Assembly: GCF_910589235.1 (NCBI RefSeq)
Contig: NC_060958.1
Span: forward strand, 3,534,725-3,598,724
Direction of reading: 5' to 3'
DNA: 64,000 nucleotides
Origin: Vespa crabro
Taxonomy: Eukaryota; Arthropoda; Insecta; Hymenoptera; Vespidae
Made by a program: the position numbers and the translations under genes
In this document: piece by piece, positions 1-11,470 of the stretch
Layout: every line of letters begins with the position of its first letter
How positions within the stretch are numbered: the stretch's first letter is position 1
The notes under the pieces: generated by a model
Databases searched by the model: none
What the model was told of the DNA's origin: nothing
Seen by the model: the letters and a program-made list of their open reading frames with translations, nothing else

Positions 1-84
1 GCTATTATTGACGATGATATTATTGTTATTATTTTTATTGTTAACATTGTGATTTTTATTAATGGTTATTATTGTTATTGTTAT

Positions 85-1300
85 TATTGGTATTGTTATT
101 ATTTTTATAGTTACTACTATTATTCTATTGTTAATAGTGTTATTATAATTTTTGTTATTATTATTATTGTTATTATTATTATTATTGTTATTGTGATTAC
201 TGTTATTGCTCTTATTCATATTGTTATTATAGTAATTGTTTTTGTATTTATTTCTATCATTGTAATTGTTAATATTGTTATTGTTAATATTATAATTCTT
301 CTTATTATTACTGTTAATGTTATTTCTGTTATAGTTATTATTTCCATTGTTGTTATTGTTATTATTATTATTGTTATTTTGATAATATTGTTATTGTTAT
401 TATTGTTGTTGTTAACATTGTTATTATTGTTTTGGCTATTATTTTTATTATTGTTATTGTTATTATTGTTGTTGTTAATATTGTTATTGATATTACTATC
501 AAGGTAATTGTTATTAATATTATTGTTATTCTTGTCATTATCATTATTATTATTGCTAATATGGTTATTGTTATTTTTATTATTAATGTCATTGCTATTT
601 TTGTTATAGATATGATTTTTGTTATTATTGTTATTATTGTTATTATTGTTATTATTAATATTAATGTTATTATTGTTATTGTTATTGTTATTCTTATTAT
701 TACTGCTATTTTTGATATTGTTATTTTTGATATTGTTATTATTGTTATTAATTTTATTGTGATTAATGTATTTGATATTATTGTTTGTATTGCTATTATT
801 TTTATTGTTATTATTGTATTTGTTATTATTGTTATTATTGTTATTGTGTTGTTATTCCTATTATTATTATTGTTGTTATTGTTATTGTTGTTGTTATTAC
901 TATTATTGTTATTGTTTCTTTTGTTGTTGTTGTTATTGTTGTTGTTATTACTATTATTTATAACTTATTATTATTAATGTTGTCATTATTATTATTACTA
1001 TTGTTATTTCATTGTTATTGTTATTTAAATAATAGTTATTGTTTTTTCTATTATTGTTATTGTTATTATGTTTATTGTTATAATTGATATTGATATTATT
1101 GTTGTATTGTTATTATTGTTATTGGTTATTATTGTTGATGTTATTATTATTACTGCTTTTTTTGATTCTGTTATTGTTGTTATTGTTATTGTTGATATTT
1201 TTATTATTTTTATTTATATAATTGTTATTGTTATTTGTTATTATTGTTATTGTTATTATAATTATTATTGTTATTGTTGATATTTCTATTATAGTTATTA
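85..1300. repeat. First copy of a ~1.15 kb tandem pair
   Basis: This copy keeps a 90-bp segment, holding gctcttattcatattg and the bases after it, that is missing from its partner. It also keeps both of two 21-bp direct repeats at 887-907 and 938-958. It contains the palindrome ttatttaaataa at 1021-1032. Confidence 0.85.
1021..1032. other. 12-bp palindrome ttatttaaataa, conserved in left-family monomers
   Basis: The palindrome recurs at the same place in most left-family monomers, for example 2124, 3756, 5137, 6072, 7566, 9364, 12207, 29153 and near 43,582, always after ttcattgttattg or ttttattgttattg. It is absent from monomers that lack the whole surrounding segment (near 10,830, 17,240, 25,980, 38,050 and 41,170). 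The copy near 13,896 is mutated. It may simply be inherited sequence. Confidence 0.6.
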
Positions 1301-1328
1301 TTGTTATTGTTAGTATTGTTATTGATAT

Positions 1329-2403
1329 TATTGGTATTGTTGTTATTTTTATAGTTACTACTATTATTCTATTGTTAATATTGTTATTATAATTTTTGTT
1401 ATTATTATTATTGTTATTATTATTATTATTGTTATTGTTAATATTATAATTCTTCTTAATATTACTGTTAATGTTATTTCTGTTATTGTTATTATTTCCA
1501 TTGTTGTTATTGTTATTATTATTATTATTATTTTGATAATATTGTTATTGTTATTATTGTTGTTGTTAACATTGTTATTATTGTTTTGGCTATTACTTTT
1601 ATTATTGTTATTGTTATTATTGTTATTGTTAATATTGATATTGATATTACTATCAAGGTAATTGTTATTAATGTTATTGTTATTCTTGTCATTATCATTA
1701 TTATTATTGCTAATATGGTTATTGTAATTTTTATTATTAATGTCATTGCTATTTTTGTTATAGATATGATTTTTGTTATTATTGTTATTATTGTTATTAT
1801 TGTTATTATTAATATTAATGTTATTATTGTTATTGTTATTGTTATTCTTATTATTACTGCTATTTTTGATATTGTTATTTTTGATATTGTTATTATTGTT
1901 ATTAATTTTATTGTGATTAATGTATTTGATATTATTGTTAGTATTGCTATTATTTTTATTGTTATTATTGTATTTGTTATTATTGTTATTATTGTTATTG
2001 TGTTGTTATTCCTATTATTATTATTGTTGTTATTGTTATTGTTGTTGTTATTACTATTATTTATAACTTATGATTGTTAATGTTGTCATTATTATTATTA
2101 CTATTGTTATTTCATTGTTATTGTTATTTAAATAATTGTTATTGTTTTTTGTATTATTGTTATTGTTATTATGTTTATTGTTATAATTGTTATTGATATT
2201 ATTGTTATATTGTTATTCTTGTTATTGGTTATTATTGTTGATGTTATTATTATTACTGCTTTTTTTGATTCTGTTATTGTTGTTATTGTTATTGTTGATA
2301 TTTTTATTATTTTTATTTATATAATTGTTATTGTTATTTGTTATTATTATTATTGTTATTATAATTATTATTGTTATTGTTGATATTTCTATTTTAGTTA
2401 TTA
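1329..2403. repeat. Second copy of the ~1.15 kb tandem pair, with 90-bp and 51-bp deletions
   Basis: Matching points are 101 with 1345 (offset 1,244), 292 with 1446 (offset 1,154) and 1068 with 2171 (offset 1,103). The 51-bp loss removes exactly one period between the two direct repeats seen in the first copy, leaving a single repeat at 2041. The 90-bp loss is also seen in the E-type monomer near 4600. Confidence 0.85.
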
Positions 2404-5400
2404 TTGTTTTTTGTTAGTATTGTTATTGTTAATATTGGTATTGTTGTTATTTTTATTGTTATTACTATTATTCTATTGTTATTGTAATTTTTGTTATTGT
2501 TATTATGTTTATTGTTATAATTGTTATTGAAGATATTGTTATATTGTTATTATAGTTATTGGTTATTATTGTTGTTGTTCTTATTATTACTGCTATTTTT
2601 GATACTGTTATTATTATTATTATTATTGTTGATATTTTTATTATTTTTTTTGTTATAATTGTTATTGTTATTTGTTATTATTGTTATTGTTAATATTGTT
2701 ATTGTTATTATTGGTATTGTAAATTTTGTTATTGTTGTTACAATTATTGTTATTATTGTTATTATTATTGTTATTATTGTTATTGTTTTTATTATTATTG
2801 ATATTATTGACGATGATATTATTGTTATTATTTTTATTGTTAACATTGTGATTTTTATTAATGGTTATTATTGTTATTGTTATTACTTTTAATATTGATA
2901 TTGTTGTTTCTGTTATTATTGTCTTTGTTATTATAATTTTTGTTATTATTATTATTGTTACTATTATTAATATTGTTATTGTTATTACTGTTATTGCTCT
3001 TATTCATATTGTTATTATAGTAATTGTTTTTGTATTTATTTCTATCATTGCAATTGTTATTATTGTTATTGTTAATATTGTAATTCTTCTTATTATTATT
3101 TTTAATGTTATTTTATTATTGTTATTATTTCTATTGTTGTTATTGTTATTATTATTATTGTAATTTTGATAATATTGTTATTGTTATTATTGTTGTTGTT
3201 AACATTGTTATTATTGTTATTGTAATATTGTTATTGATATTACTATCAAGGTAATTGTTATTAATGTTATTGTTATTCTTGTCACTGTCATTATTATTAT
3301 TGCTAATATGGTTATTGTTATTTTTATTATTAATGTCATTGCTATTTTTGTTATAGATATGATTATTGTTATTATTGTTATTATTGTTATTATTAATATT
3401 AATGTTATTATTGTTATTGTTATTGTTATTCTTATTATTACTGCTATTTTTGATATTGTTATTTTTGATATTGTTTTTATTGTTATTAATTTTATTGTGA
3501 TTAATGTATTTGATATTATTGTTAGTATTGCTATTATTTTTATTGTTATTATTGTATTTGTTATTATTGTTATTATTGTTATTGTGTTGTTATTCCTATT
3601 ATTTTTATTGTTGTTATTGTTATTGTTGTTGTTATTACTATTATTGCTATTGTTTTTGTTGTTGTTGTTATTGTAGTTGTTATTACTATTATTTATAACT
3701 TATTATTGTTAATTTTGTCATTATTATTATTACTATTGTTATTTCATTGTTATTGTTATTTAAATAATAGTTATTGTTTTTTCTATTATTGTTATTGTTA
3801 TTATGTTTATTGTTATAATTGTTATTGATATTATTGTTGTATTGTTATTATTGTTATTGGTTATTATTGTTGATGTTATCATTATTACTGCTTTTTTTGA
3901 TTCTGTTATTGTTGTTATTGTTATTGTTGATATTTTTATTGTTTTTATTTATATAATTGTTATTGTTATTTGTTATTATTGTTATTGTTATTATAATTAT
4001 TGTTATTGTTGATATTTCTATTATAGTTATTATTGTTATTGTTAGTATTGTTATTGTTATTATTGTTATTGTTGTTATTTTTATTGTGATTAATATTATT
4101 CTATTGTTATTGTAATTTTTGTTATTGTTATTATGTTTATTGTTATAACTGTTATTGAAGTTATTGTTATATTGTTATTATTGTTATTGGTTATTATTGT
4201 TGTTGTTCTTATTATTACTGCTATTTTTGATACTGTTATTATTATTATTATTATTGTTGATATTTTTATTATTTTTTTTGTTATAATTGTTATTGTTATT
4301 TGTTATTATTGTTATTGTTAATATTGTTATTGTTATTATTGGTATTGTAAATTTTGTTATTGTTGTTACAATTATTGTTATTATTGTTATTATTATTGTT
4401 ATTATTGTTATTGTTGTTATAATTATTGATATTATTGACGATGATATTATTGTTATTATTTTTATTGTTAACATTGTGATTTTTATTAATGGTTATTATT
4501 GTTATTGTTATTATTGGTATTGTTGTTATTTTTATAGTTACTACTATTATTCTATTGTTAATATTGTTATTATAATTTTTGTTATTATTATTGTTGTTAT
4601 TATTATTATTATTGTTATTGTTAATATTATAATTCTTCTTATGATTACTGTTAATGTTATTTCTGTTATTGTTATTATTTCCATTGTTGTTATTGTTATT
4701 ATTATTATTGTTATTTTGATAATATTGTTATTGTTATTATTGCTGTTGTTAACATTGTTATTATTGTTTTGGCTATTATTTTTATTATTGTTATTGTTAT
4801 TATTGTTATTCTTAATATTGATATTGATATTAATATCAAGGTAATTGTTATTAATGTTATTGTTATTCTTGTCATTATCATTATTACTATTGCTTATATG
4901 GTTATTGTTATTTTTATTATTAATGTCATTGCTATTTTTGTTATAGATATGATTTTTGTTATTATTGTTATTATTGTTATTATTAATATTAATGTTATTA
5001 TTTTTATTTTTATTCTTATTCTTATTATTACTGCTACTTTTGATATTGTTATTTTTGTTGTTATTACTATTATTTATAACTTATTACTGTTAATGTTGTC
5101 ATTATTATTATTACTATTGTTATTTTATTGTTATTGTTATTTAAATAATTGTTATTGTATTTCCTATTATTGTTATTGTTATTATTTTATTGTTATTATT
5201 GTTATTGTTATTATTGATATTGTTGATATTGTTTTCCTTAATACTTTTATAATTTTTATTGTTGTTATTGTTATTATTATTTCTGCTATTATTGACGTTG
5301 TTATTATTGTTATTATTTTTATTGTTAAGATTGTGATTTTTATTAATGGTTATTATTGTTCTTGTTATTACTTTTAATATTGATATTGTTGTTTCTGTTA

Positions 5401-7190
5401 TTATTGTCTTTGTTATTATAATTTTTGTTATTATTATTATTGTTACTATTATTAATATTGTTATTGTTATTACTGTTATTGCTCTTATTCATATTGTTAT
5501 TATAGTAATTGTTTTTGAATTTATTTCTATCATTGCAATTGTTATTATTGTTATTGTTAATATTATAATTCTTCTTATTATTATTTTTAATGTTATTTTT
5601 ATTATTGTTATTATTTCTATTGTTGTTATTGTTATTATTATTATTGTAATTTTGATAATATTGTTATTGTTATTATTGTTGTTGTTAACATTGTTATTAT
5701 TGTTATGGCTATTATTTTTATTATTGTTTTTGTTATTATTGTTATTGTAATATTGTTATTGATATTACTATCAACGTAATTGTTATTAATGTTAATGTTA
5801 TTCTTGTCATTGTCATTATTATTCTTGCTAATATGATTATTGTTATTATTATTATTAATGTTATTGCTATTTTTGTTATAGGTATGATTATTGTTATTAT
5901 TGTTATTATTGTTATTATTAATATTAATGTTATTATTGTTATTGTTATTCTTATTCTTATTATTACTGCTACTTTTGATATTGTTATTTTTGTTGTTATT
6001 ACTATTATTTATAACTTATTACTGTTAATGTTGTCATTATTATTATTACTATTGTTATTTTATTGTTATTGTTATTTAAATAATTGTTATTGTATTTCCT
6101 ATTATTGTTATTGTTATTATTTTATTGTTATTATTGTTATTGTTATTATTGATATTGTTGATATTGTTTTCCTTAATACTTTTATAATTTTTATTGTTGT
6201 TATTGTTATTATTGCTATCATTGTTATTGTTATTAACGTTATTGTTCATATAGTTATTGCTACATTAGTTATTATTAATATTGTTAATATGGTTATTGTT
6301 AATATTATTATACTTATTATTATTATTGTTATTGTTATTTTTGTTATTGTTATTATGTTTATTGTTATAATTGTTAATGATATTATTGTTATATTGTTAT
6401 TATTGTTATTGGTTATTATTGTTGATGTTATTATTATTACTGCATATTTTGATTCTGTTATTATTGTTATTGTTCTTGTTAATATTTTTATTATATTTAT
6501 TGATATAATTGTTATTGTTATTTGTTATTATTGTTATTGTTAGTTTTGTTATTGTTATTATTGGTATTGTAAATTCTGTTATTGTTGTTACAATTATGGT
6601 TATTATTGTTATTGTTATTGTTATTATTGTTATTGTTGTTATTATTATTGATATTATTGTTATTATTATTATTATTATTATTACTGCTATTATTGACGAT
6701 GATATTATTGTTATTAATTTTATTGTTAACATTGCGATTTTTATTAATGGTTATTATTGTTCTTGTTATTACTTTTTATATTGATATTGTTGTTTCTGTT
6801 ATCATTGTTATTGTTATTATTGGTATTGTTGTTACATTTATAGTTACTACTATTATTCTATTGTTAATATTGTTATTATAATTTTTCTTATTATTATTAT
6901 TGTTATTGTTATTACTGTTATTGCTCTTATTCATATTGTTATTATAGTAATTGTTTTTGTATTTATTTCTATCATTGTAATTGTTACTATTGATATTGTT
7001 AATATTATAATTCTTCTTATTATTACTGTTAATGTTATTTCTGTTATTGTTATTATTTCTATTGTTGTTATTGTTATTATTATTATTGTTATTTTGATAA
7101 TATTGTTATTGTTATTATTGTTGTTGTTAACATTGTTATTAATGTTTTGGCTATTATTTTTATTATTGTTATTGTTATGATTGTTATTGT
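2160..7190. repeat. 5-kb block E-E-A-B(part), first copy
   Basis: Landmarks and open-frame boundaries in this block recur exactly 25,397 bp downstream (for example 2851 with 28248, 4479 with 29876, 5336 with 30733, 6737 with 32134). Only scattered single-base differences were noticed, such as a base near 4645 (cttatgatt here, cttattatt downstream). Beyond about 7190 the offset changes to 25,592 because this copy lacks 195 bp. It includes two E monomers (landmarks 2851 and 4479, spacing 1,628 bp), then a short 857-bp interval leading into type A at 5336. Confidence 0.9.
2171..2850. repeat. Nested ~330-bp sub-repeat within the E-type monomer
   Basis: The motif atgtttattgttataattg starts at 2171 and again at 2505, and the bases after each copy follow the same order: ttgttatattgttatt, a ggttattattgttg site, attactgc, tttttga and gttgatattttta. 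The same doubling is seen at 3803/4133 (330 bp), 29200/29530 (330 bp) and 43863/44196 (333 bp). This is a third level of tandem structure inside some monomers. Confidence 0.75.
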
Positions 7191-10100
7191 TAATATTGTT
7201 ATTGTAATTACTATCAAGGTAATTGTTATTAATGTTATTGTTATTCTTGTCATTGTCATTATTATTCTTGCTAATATGGTTATTGTTATTATTATTATTA
7301 ATGTTATTGCTATTTTTGTTTTAGGTATGATTATTGTTATTATTGTTATTATTGTTATTATTAATATTAATGTTATTATTGTTATTGTTATTGTTATTCT
7401 TATTATTACTGCTATTTTTGATATTGTTACTTTTGTTGTTATTACTATTATTGTTATTGTTTTTATTGTTGTTGTTGTTATTGTTGTTGTTATTACTATT
7501 ATTTATAACTTATTATTGTTAATGTTGTCATTATTATTATTACTATTGTTATTTTATTGTTATTGTTATTTAAATAATTGTTATTGTTTTTCCTATTATT
7601 GTTATTGTTATTATTTTATTGTTATTATTGTTATTGTTATTATTGATATTGTTGATATTGTTTTCATTAATACTTTTATTATTTTTATTGTAGTTATTGT
7701 TATTATTGCTATCATTGCTATTGTTATTAATGTTATTGTTCATATAGTTATTGCTACATTAGATATTATTATTATTGTTAATATGGTTATTGTTAATATT
7801 GTTATACTTATTATTATTATTGTTATTGTTATTTTTGTTATTGTTATTATGTTTATTGTTATAATTGTTATTGATATTATTGTTATATTGTTATTATTGT
7901 TATTGGTTACTATTGTTGATGTTATTATTTTTACTGCCTTTTTTGATTCTGTTATTTTTGTTATTGTTATTGTCGATCATTTTATTATTTTTATTGTTAT
8001 AATTGTTATTGTTTTTTGTTATTTTTGTAATTGTTAGTATTGTTATTGTTATTATTGATGTTGTTAACATTGTTAGTATTGTTATTGTTATTATTGATGT
8101 TGTTAACATTGTTATTATTGTTATGGCTATTATTTTTATTATTGTTATTGTTATTATTGTTATTGTCATTGTTGATATTTTTATTATTTTTATTGTTATA
8201 ATTGTTATTGTTATTTGTTATTATTGTTATTGTTAGTATTGTTATTGTTATTATTGGTATTGTAAATTTTGTTATTGTTGTTACAATTATTGTTATTATT
8301 ATTGTTATTATTGTTATAGTTGTTATTATTATTGATATTATTGTTATTGTTATTGTTATTATTATTACTGCTATTATTGACTATGATATTATTGTTATTA
8401 TTTTTATTGTTAAGATTGTGATTTTTATTAATGGTTATTATTGTTATTGTTATTATTGGTATTGTTGTTATTTTTATAGTTACTACTATTATTCGATTGT
8501 TAATATTGTTATTATAATTTTCGTTATTATTATTAGTGTTATTATTATTATTATTGTTATTGTTATTACTGTTATTGCTCTTATTCATATTGTTATTATA
8601 GTAATTGCTTTTATATTTATTTCTATCATTGTAATTGTTAATATTGTTATAGTTAATATTATAATTCTTCTTATTATTACTGTTAATGTTATTACTGTTA
8701 TTGCTATTATTTCTATTGTTGTTATTGTTATTATTATTATTGTTATTTTGATAATATTGTTATTGTTATTATTGTTGTTGTTATCATTGTTATTATTGTT
8801 TTGGCTATTATTTTTATTATTGTTATTGTTATTAATGTTACTGTTAATATTGTTATTGATATTACTATCAAGGTAATTGTTATTAATGTTATTGTTATTC
8901 TTGTCATTGTCATTTTTATTATTGCTAATATGGTTATTGTTATTTTTATTATTAATGTCATTGCTATTTTTGTTATAGATATGATTATTGTTATTATTGT
9001 TATTATTGTTATTATTAATATTAATGTTATTATTGTTATTGTTATTGTTATTCCTATTATTACTGCTATTTTTGTTATTGTTATTTTTGATATTGGTATT
9101 ATTGTTATTAATTTTATTGTGATTAATGTATTTGATATTATTGTTAGTATTGCTATTATTTTTATTGTTATTAATGTATTTGTTATTATTGTTATTATTC
9201 CTATTATTATTACTGTTGTTATTGTTTTTGTTGTTGTTAGTACTATTATTGTTATTGTTTTTATTGTTGTTGTTGTTATTGTTGTTGTTATTACTATTAT
9301 TTATTACTTATTATTGTTAATGTTGTCATTATTATTATTACTATAGTTATTTCATTGTTATTGTTATTTAAATAATTGTTATTGTTCTTCCTATTATTGT
9401 TATTGTTATTATTGATATTGTTGATATTGTTTTCATTAATACGTTTATTATTTTTATTGTTGTTATTGTTATTATTGCTATCATTATTATTGTTATTAAT
9501 GTTATTGATCATATAGTTATTGCTACTTTAGTTATTATTATTATTGTTAAAATGGTTATTGATAATATTATTATTCTTATTATTACTATTGTTATTGTTT
9601 TTTTTGTTATTGTTATTATGTTTATTGTTATAATTGTTAATGATATTATTGTTATATTGTTATTATTGTTATTGGTTATTATTGTTGATGTTATTATTAT
9701 TACTGCATATTTTGATTCTGTTATTAATGTTATTGTTCTTGTTAATATTTTTATTATATTTATTGATATAATTGTTATTGTTATTTGTTATTATTGTTAT
9801 TGTTAGTATTGTTATTTTTATTATTGGTATTGTAAATTTTGTTATTGTTGTTACAATTATTGTTATTATTGTTATTATTATTGTTATTATTGTTATTGTT
9901 GTTATTATTATTGATATTATTGTTATTGTTATTGTTATTATTATTACTGCTATTATTGACGATAATATTATTGTTATTTTTTTTATTGTTAACATTGCGA
10001 TTTTTATTAATGGTTATTATTGTTCTTGTTATTACTTATTATATTGATATTGTTGTTTCTGTTATTATTGTTATTGTTATTATTGGTATTGTTGTTATTT

Positions 10101-11470
10101 TTATAGTTACTACTATTATTCTATTGTTAATATTATTATTATAATTTTTGTTTTATTATTATTGTTATTATTATTATTACTGTTATTGTTATTACTGTTA
10201 TTGCTCTTATTCATATTGTTATATAGCAATTGTTTTTGTATTTATTTCAATCATTGTAATTGTTAATATTGTTATTGTTAATATTATAATTCTTCTTATT
10301 ATTACTGTTATTGTTATTTCTGTTATTGTTATTATTTCTATTGTTTATATTTTTATTATTATTATTGTTAATTTGATAATATTGTTATTATTAATATTGT
10401 TATTGATATTACTATCAAGGTAATTGTTATTAATGTTATTGTTATTCTTGTCATTATCATTATTATTATTGCTAATATGGTTATTATTATTTTTATTATT
10501 AATGTCATTGCTATTTTTGTTATAGATATGATTATTGTTATTATTGTTATTATTGTTATTATTAATATTAATGTTATTATTGTTATTGTTATTGTTATTC
10601 CTATTATTACTGCTATTTTTGTTATTGTTATTTTTGATATTGTTATTATTGTTATTAATTTTATTGTGGTTAATCTATTTGATATTATTGTAAGTATTGC
10701 TATTATTTTTATTGTTATTAATGTATTTGTTATTATTGTTATTATTGTTAATGTGTTGTTATTCCTATTATTATTATTGTTGTTATTGTTATTGTTGTTG
10801 TTATTACTATTATTGTTATTGTTTTTATTGTTTTTTGTTGTTATTTTTATTATTTTTATTTATATAATTGTTATTGTTATTTGTTATTATTGTTATTGTT
10901 ATTATAATTATTATTGTTATTGTTGATATATCTATTATAGTTATTATTGTTATTGTTAGTATTGTTATTGTTATTATTGGTATTGTTGTTATTTTTATTG
11001 TTATTACTATTATTCTATTGTTATTGTAATTTTTGTTATTGTTATTATGTTTATTGTTATAATTGTTATTGAAGTTAATGTTATATTGTTATTATTGTTA
11101 TTGGTTATTATTGTTGTTGTTCCTATTATTACTGCTATTTTTGATACTGTTATTATTATTATTTTTATAGTTGATATTATTATTATTTTTATTGTTATAA
11201 TTGTTATTGTTATTTGTTATTATTGTTACTTTTGATATTTATATTATAGTTATTATTGTTATCGTTAGTATTGTTATTGTTGTTATTGTTATTGTAAATT
11301 TTGTTATTGTTGTTATAATTATTGTTATTATTGTTATTATTGATATTATTATTGTTATTATTGTTATTGTTGTTATTATTATTGATATTATTGTTCTTGT
11401 TATTGTTATTATTATTACTGCTATTATTGACGTTGTTATTTTTGTTATTATTTTTATTGTTAAGATTGTG
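5336..11470. repeat. Higher-order unit 1: A-B-C-D tetramer, 6,135 bp
   Basis: Landmarks are at 5336 (A), 6737 (B), 8421 (C) and 10000 (D), giving monomers of 1,401, 1,684, 1,579 and 1,471 bp. Relative to unit 2 it lacks 195 bp in the B monomer (near 7190) and 78 bp plus one base in the D monomer (between about 10225 and 10390), which accounts for the whole 274-bp length difference. The D monomer deletion removes the ggctattattt landmark and the gttaac-containing landmark. Confidence 0.92.
8051..8115. repeat. 39-bp direct duplication in the B-to-C interval
   Basis: The motif gatgttgttaacattgtta starts at 8057 and 8096, 39 bp apart. The doubled form also occurs near 14387, 22068 and 33649. The related sequence near 42,976 has it once only, consistent with the single form being ancestral and preserved at the decayed array edge. 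Confidence 0.85.

Larger units (their letters stand above)
1..2850. repeat. Leftmost segment: E-type monomer plus a diverged tandem copy
   Basis: The segment starts inside a monomer whose diagnostic site (gacgatgat at 10) and landmark (52) mark it as type E. From 85 to about 1300 it is repeated at about 1329-2403, with offsets falling stepwise from 1,244 to 1,154 to 1,103 as the second copy loses 90 bp and then 51 bp. The second copy lacks a recognisable atttttattaatgg landmark, so the next one is not met until 2851. From about 2160 the sequence belongs to the block that recurs 25.4 kb downstream. Confidence 0.85.

Noticed and set aside
1068..1280. Cys/Tyr-rich C-termini (alternating Tyr and Cys) suggesting small cysteine-rich peptides
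   Set aside because: TAT/TGT is simply the third phase of the same ATT/GTT sequence. The pattern appears wherever the phase shifts.
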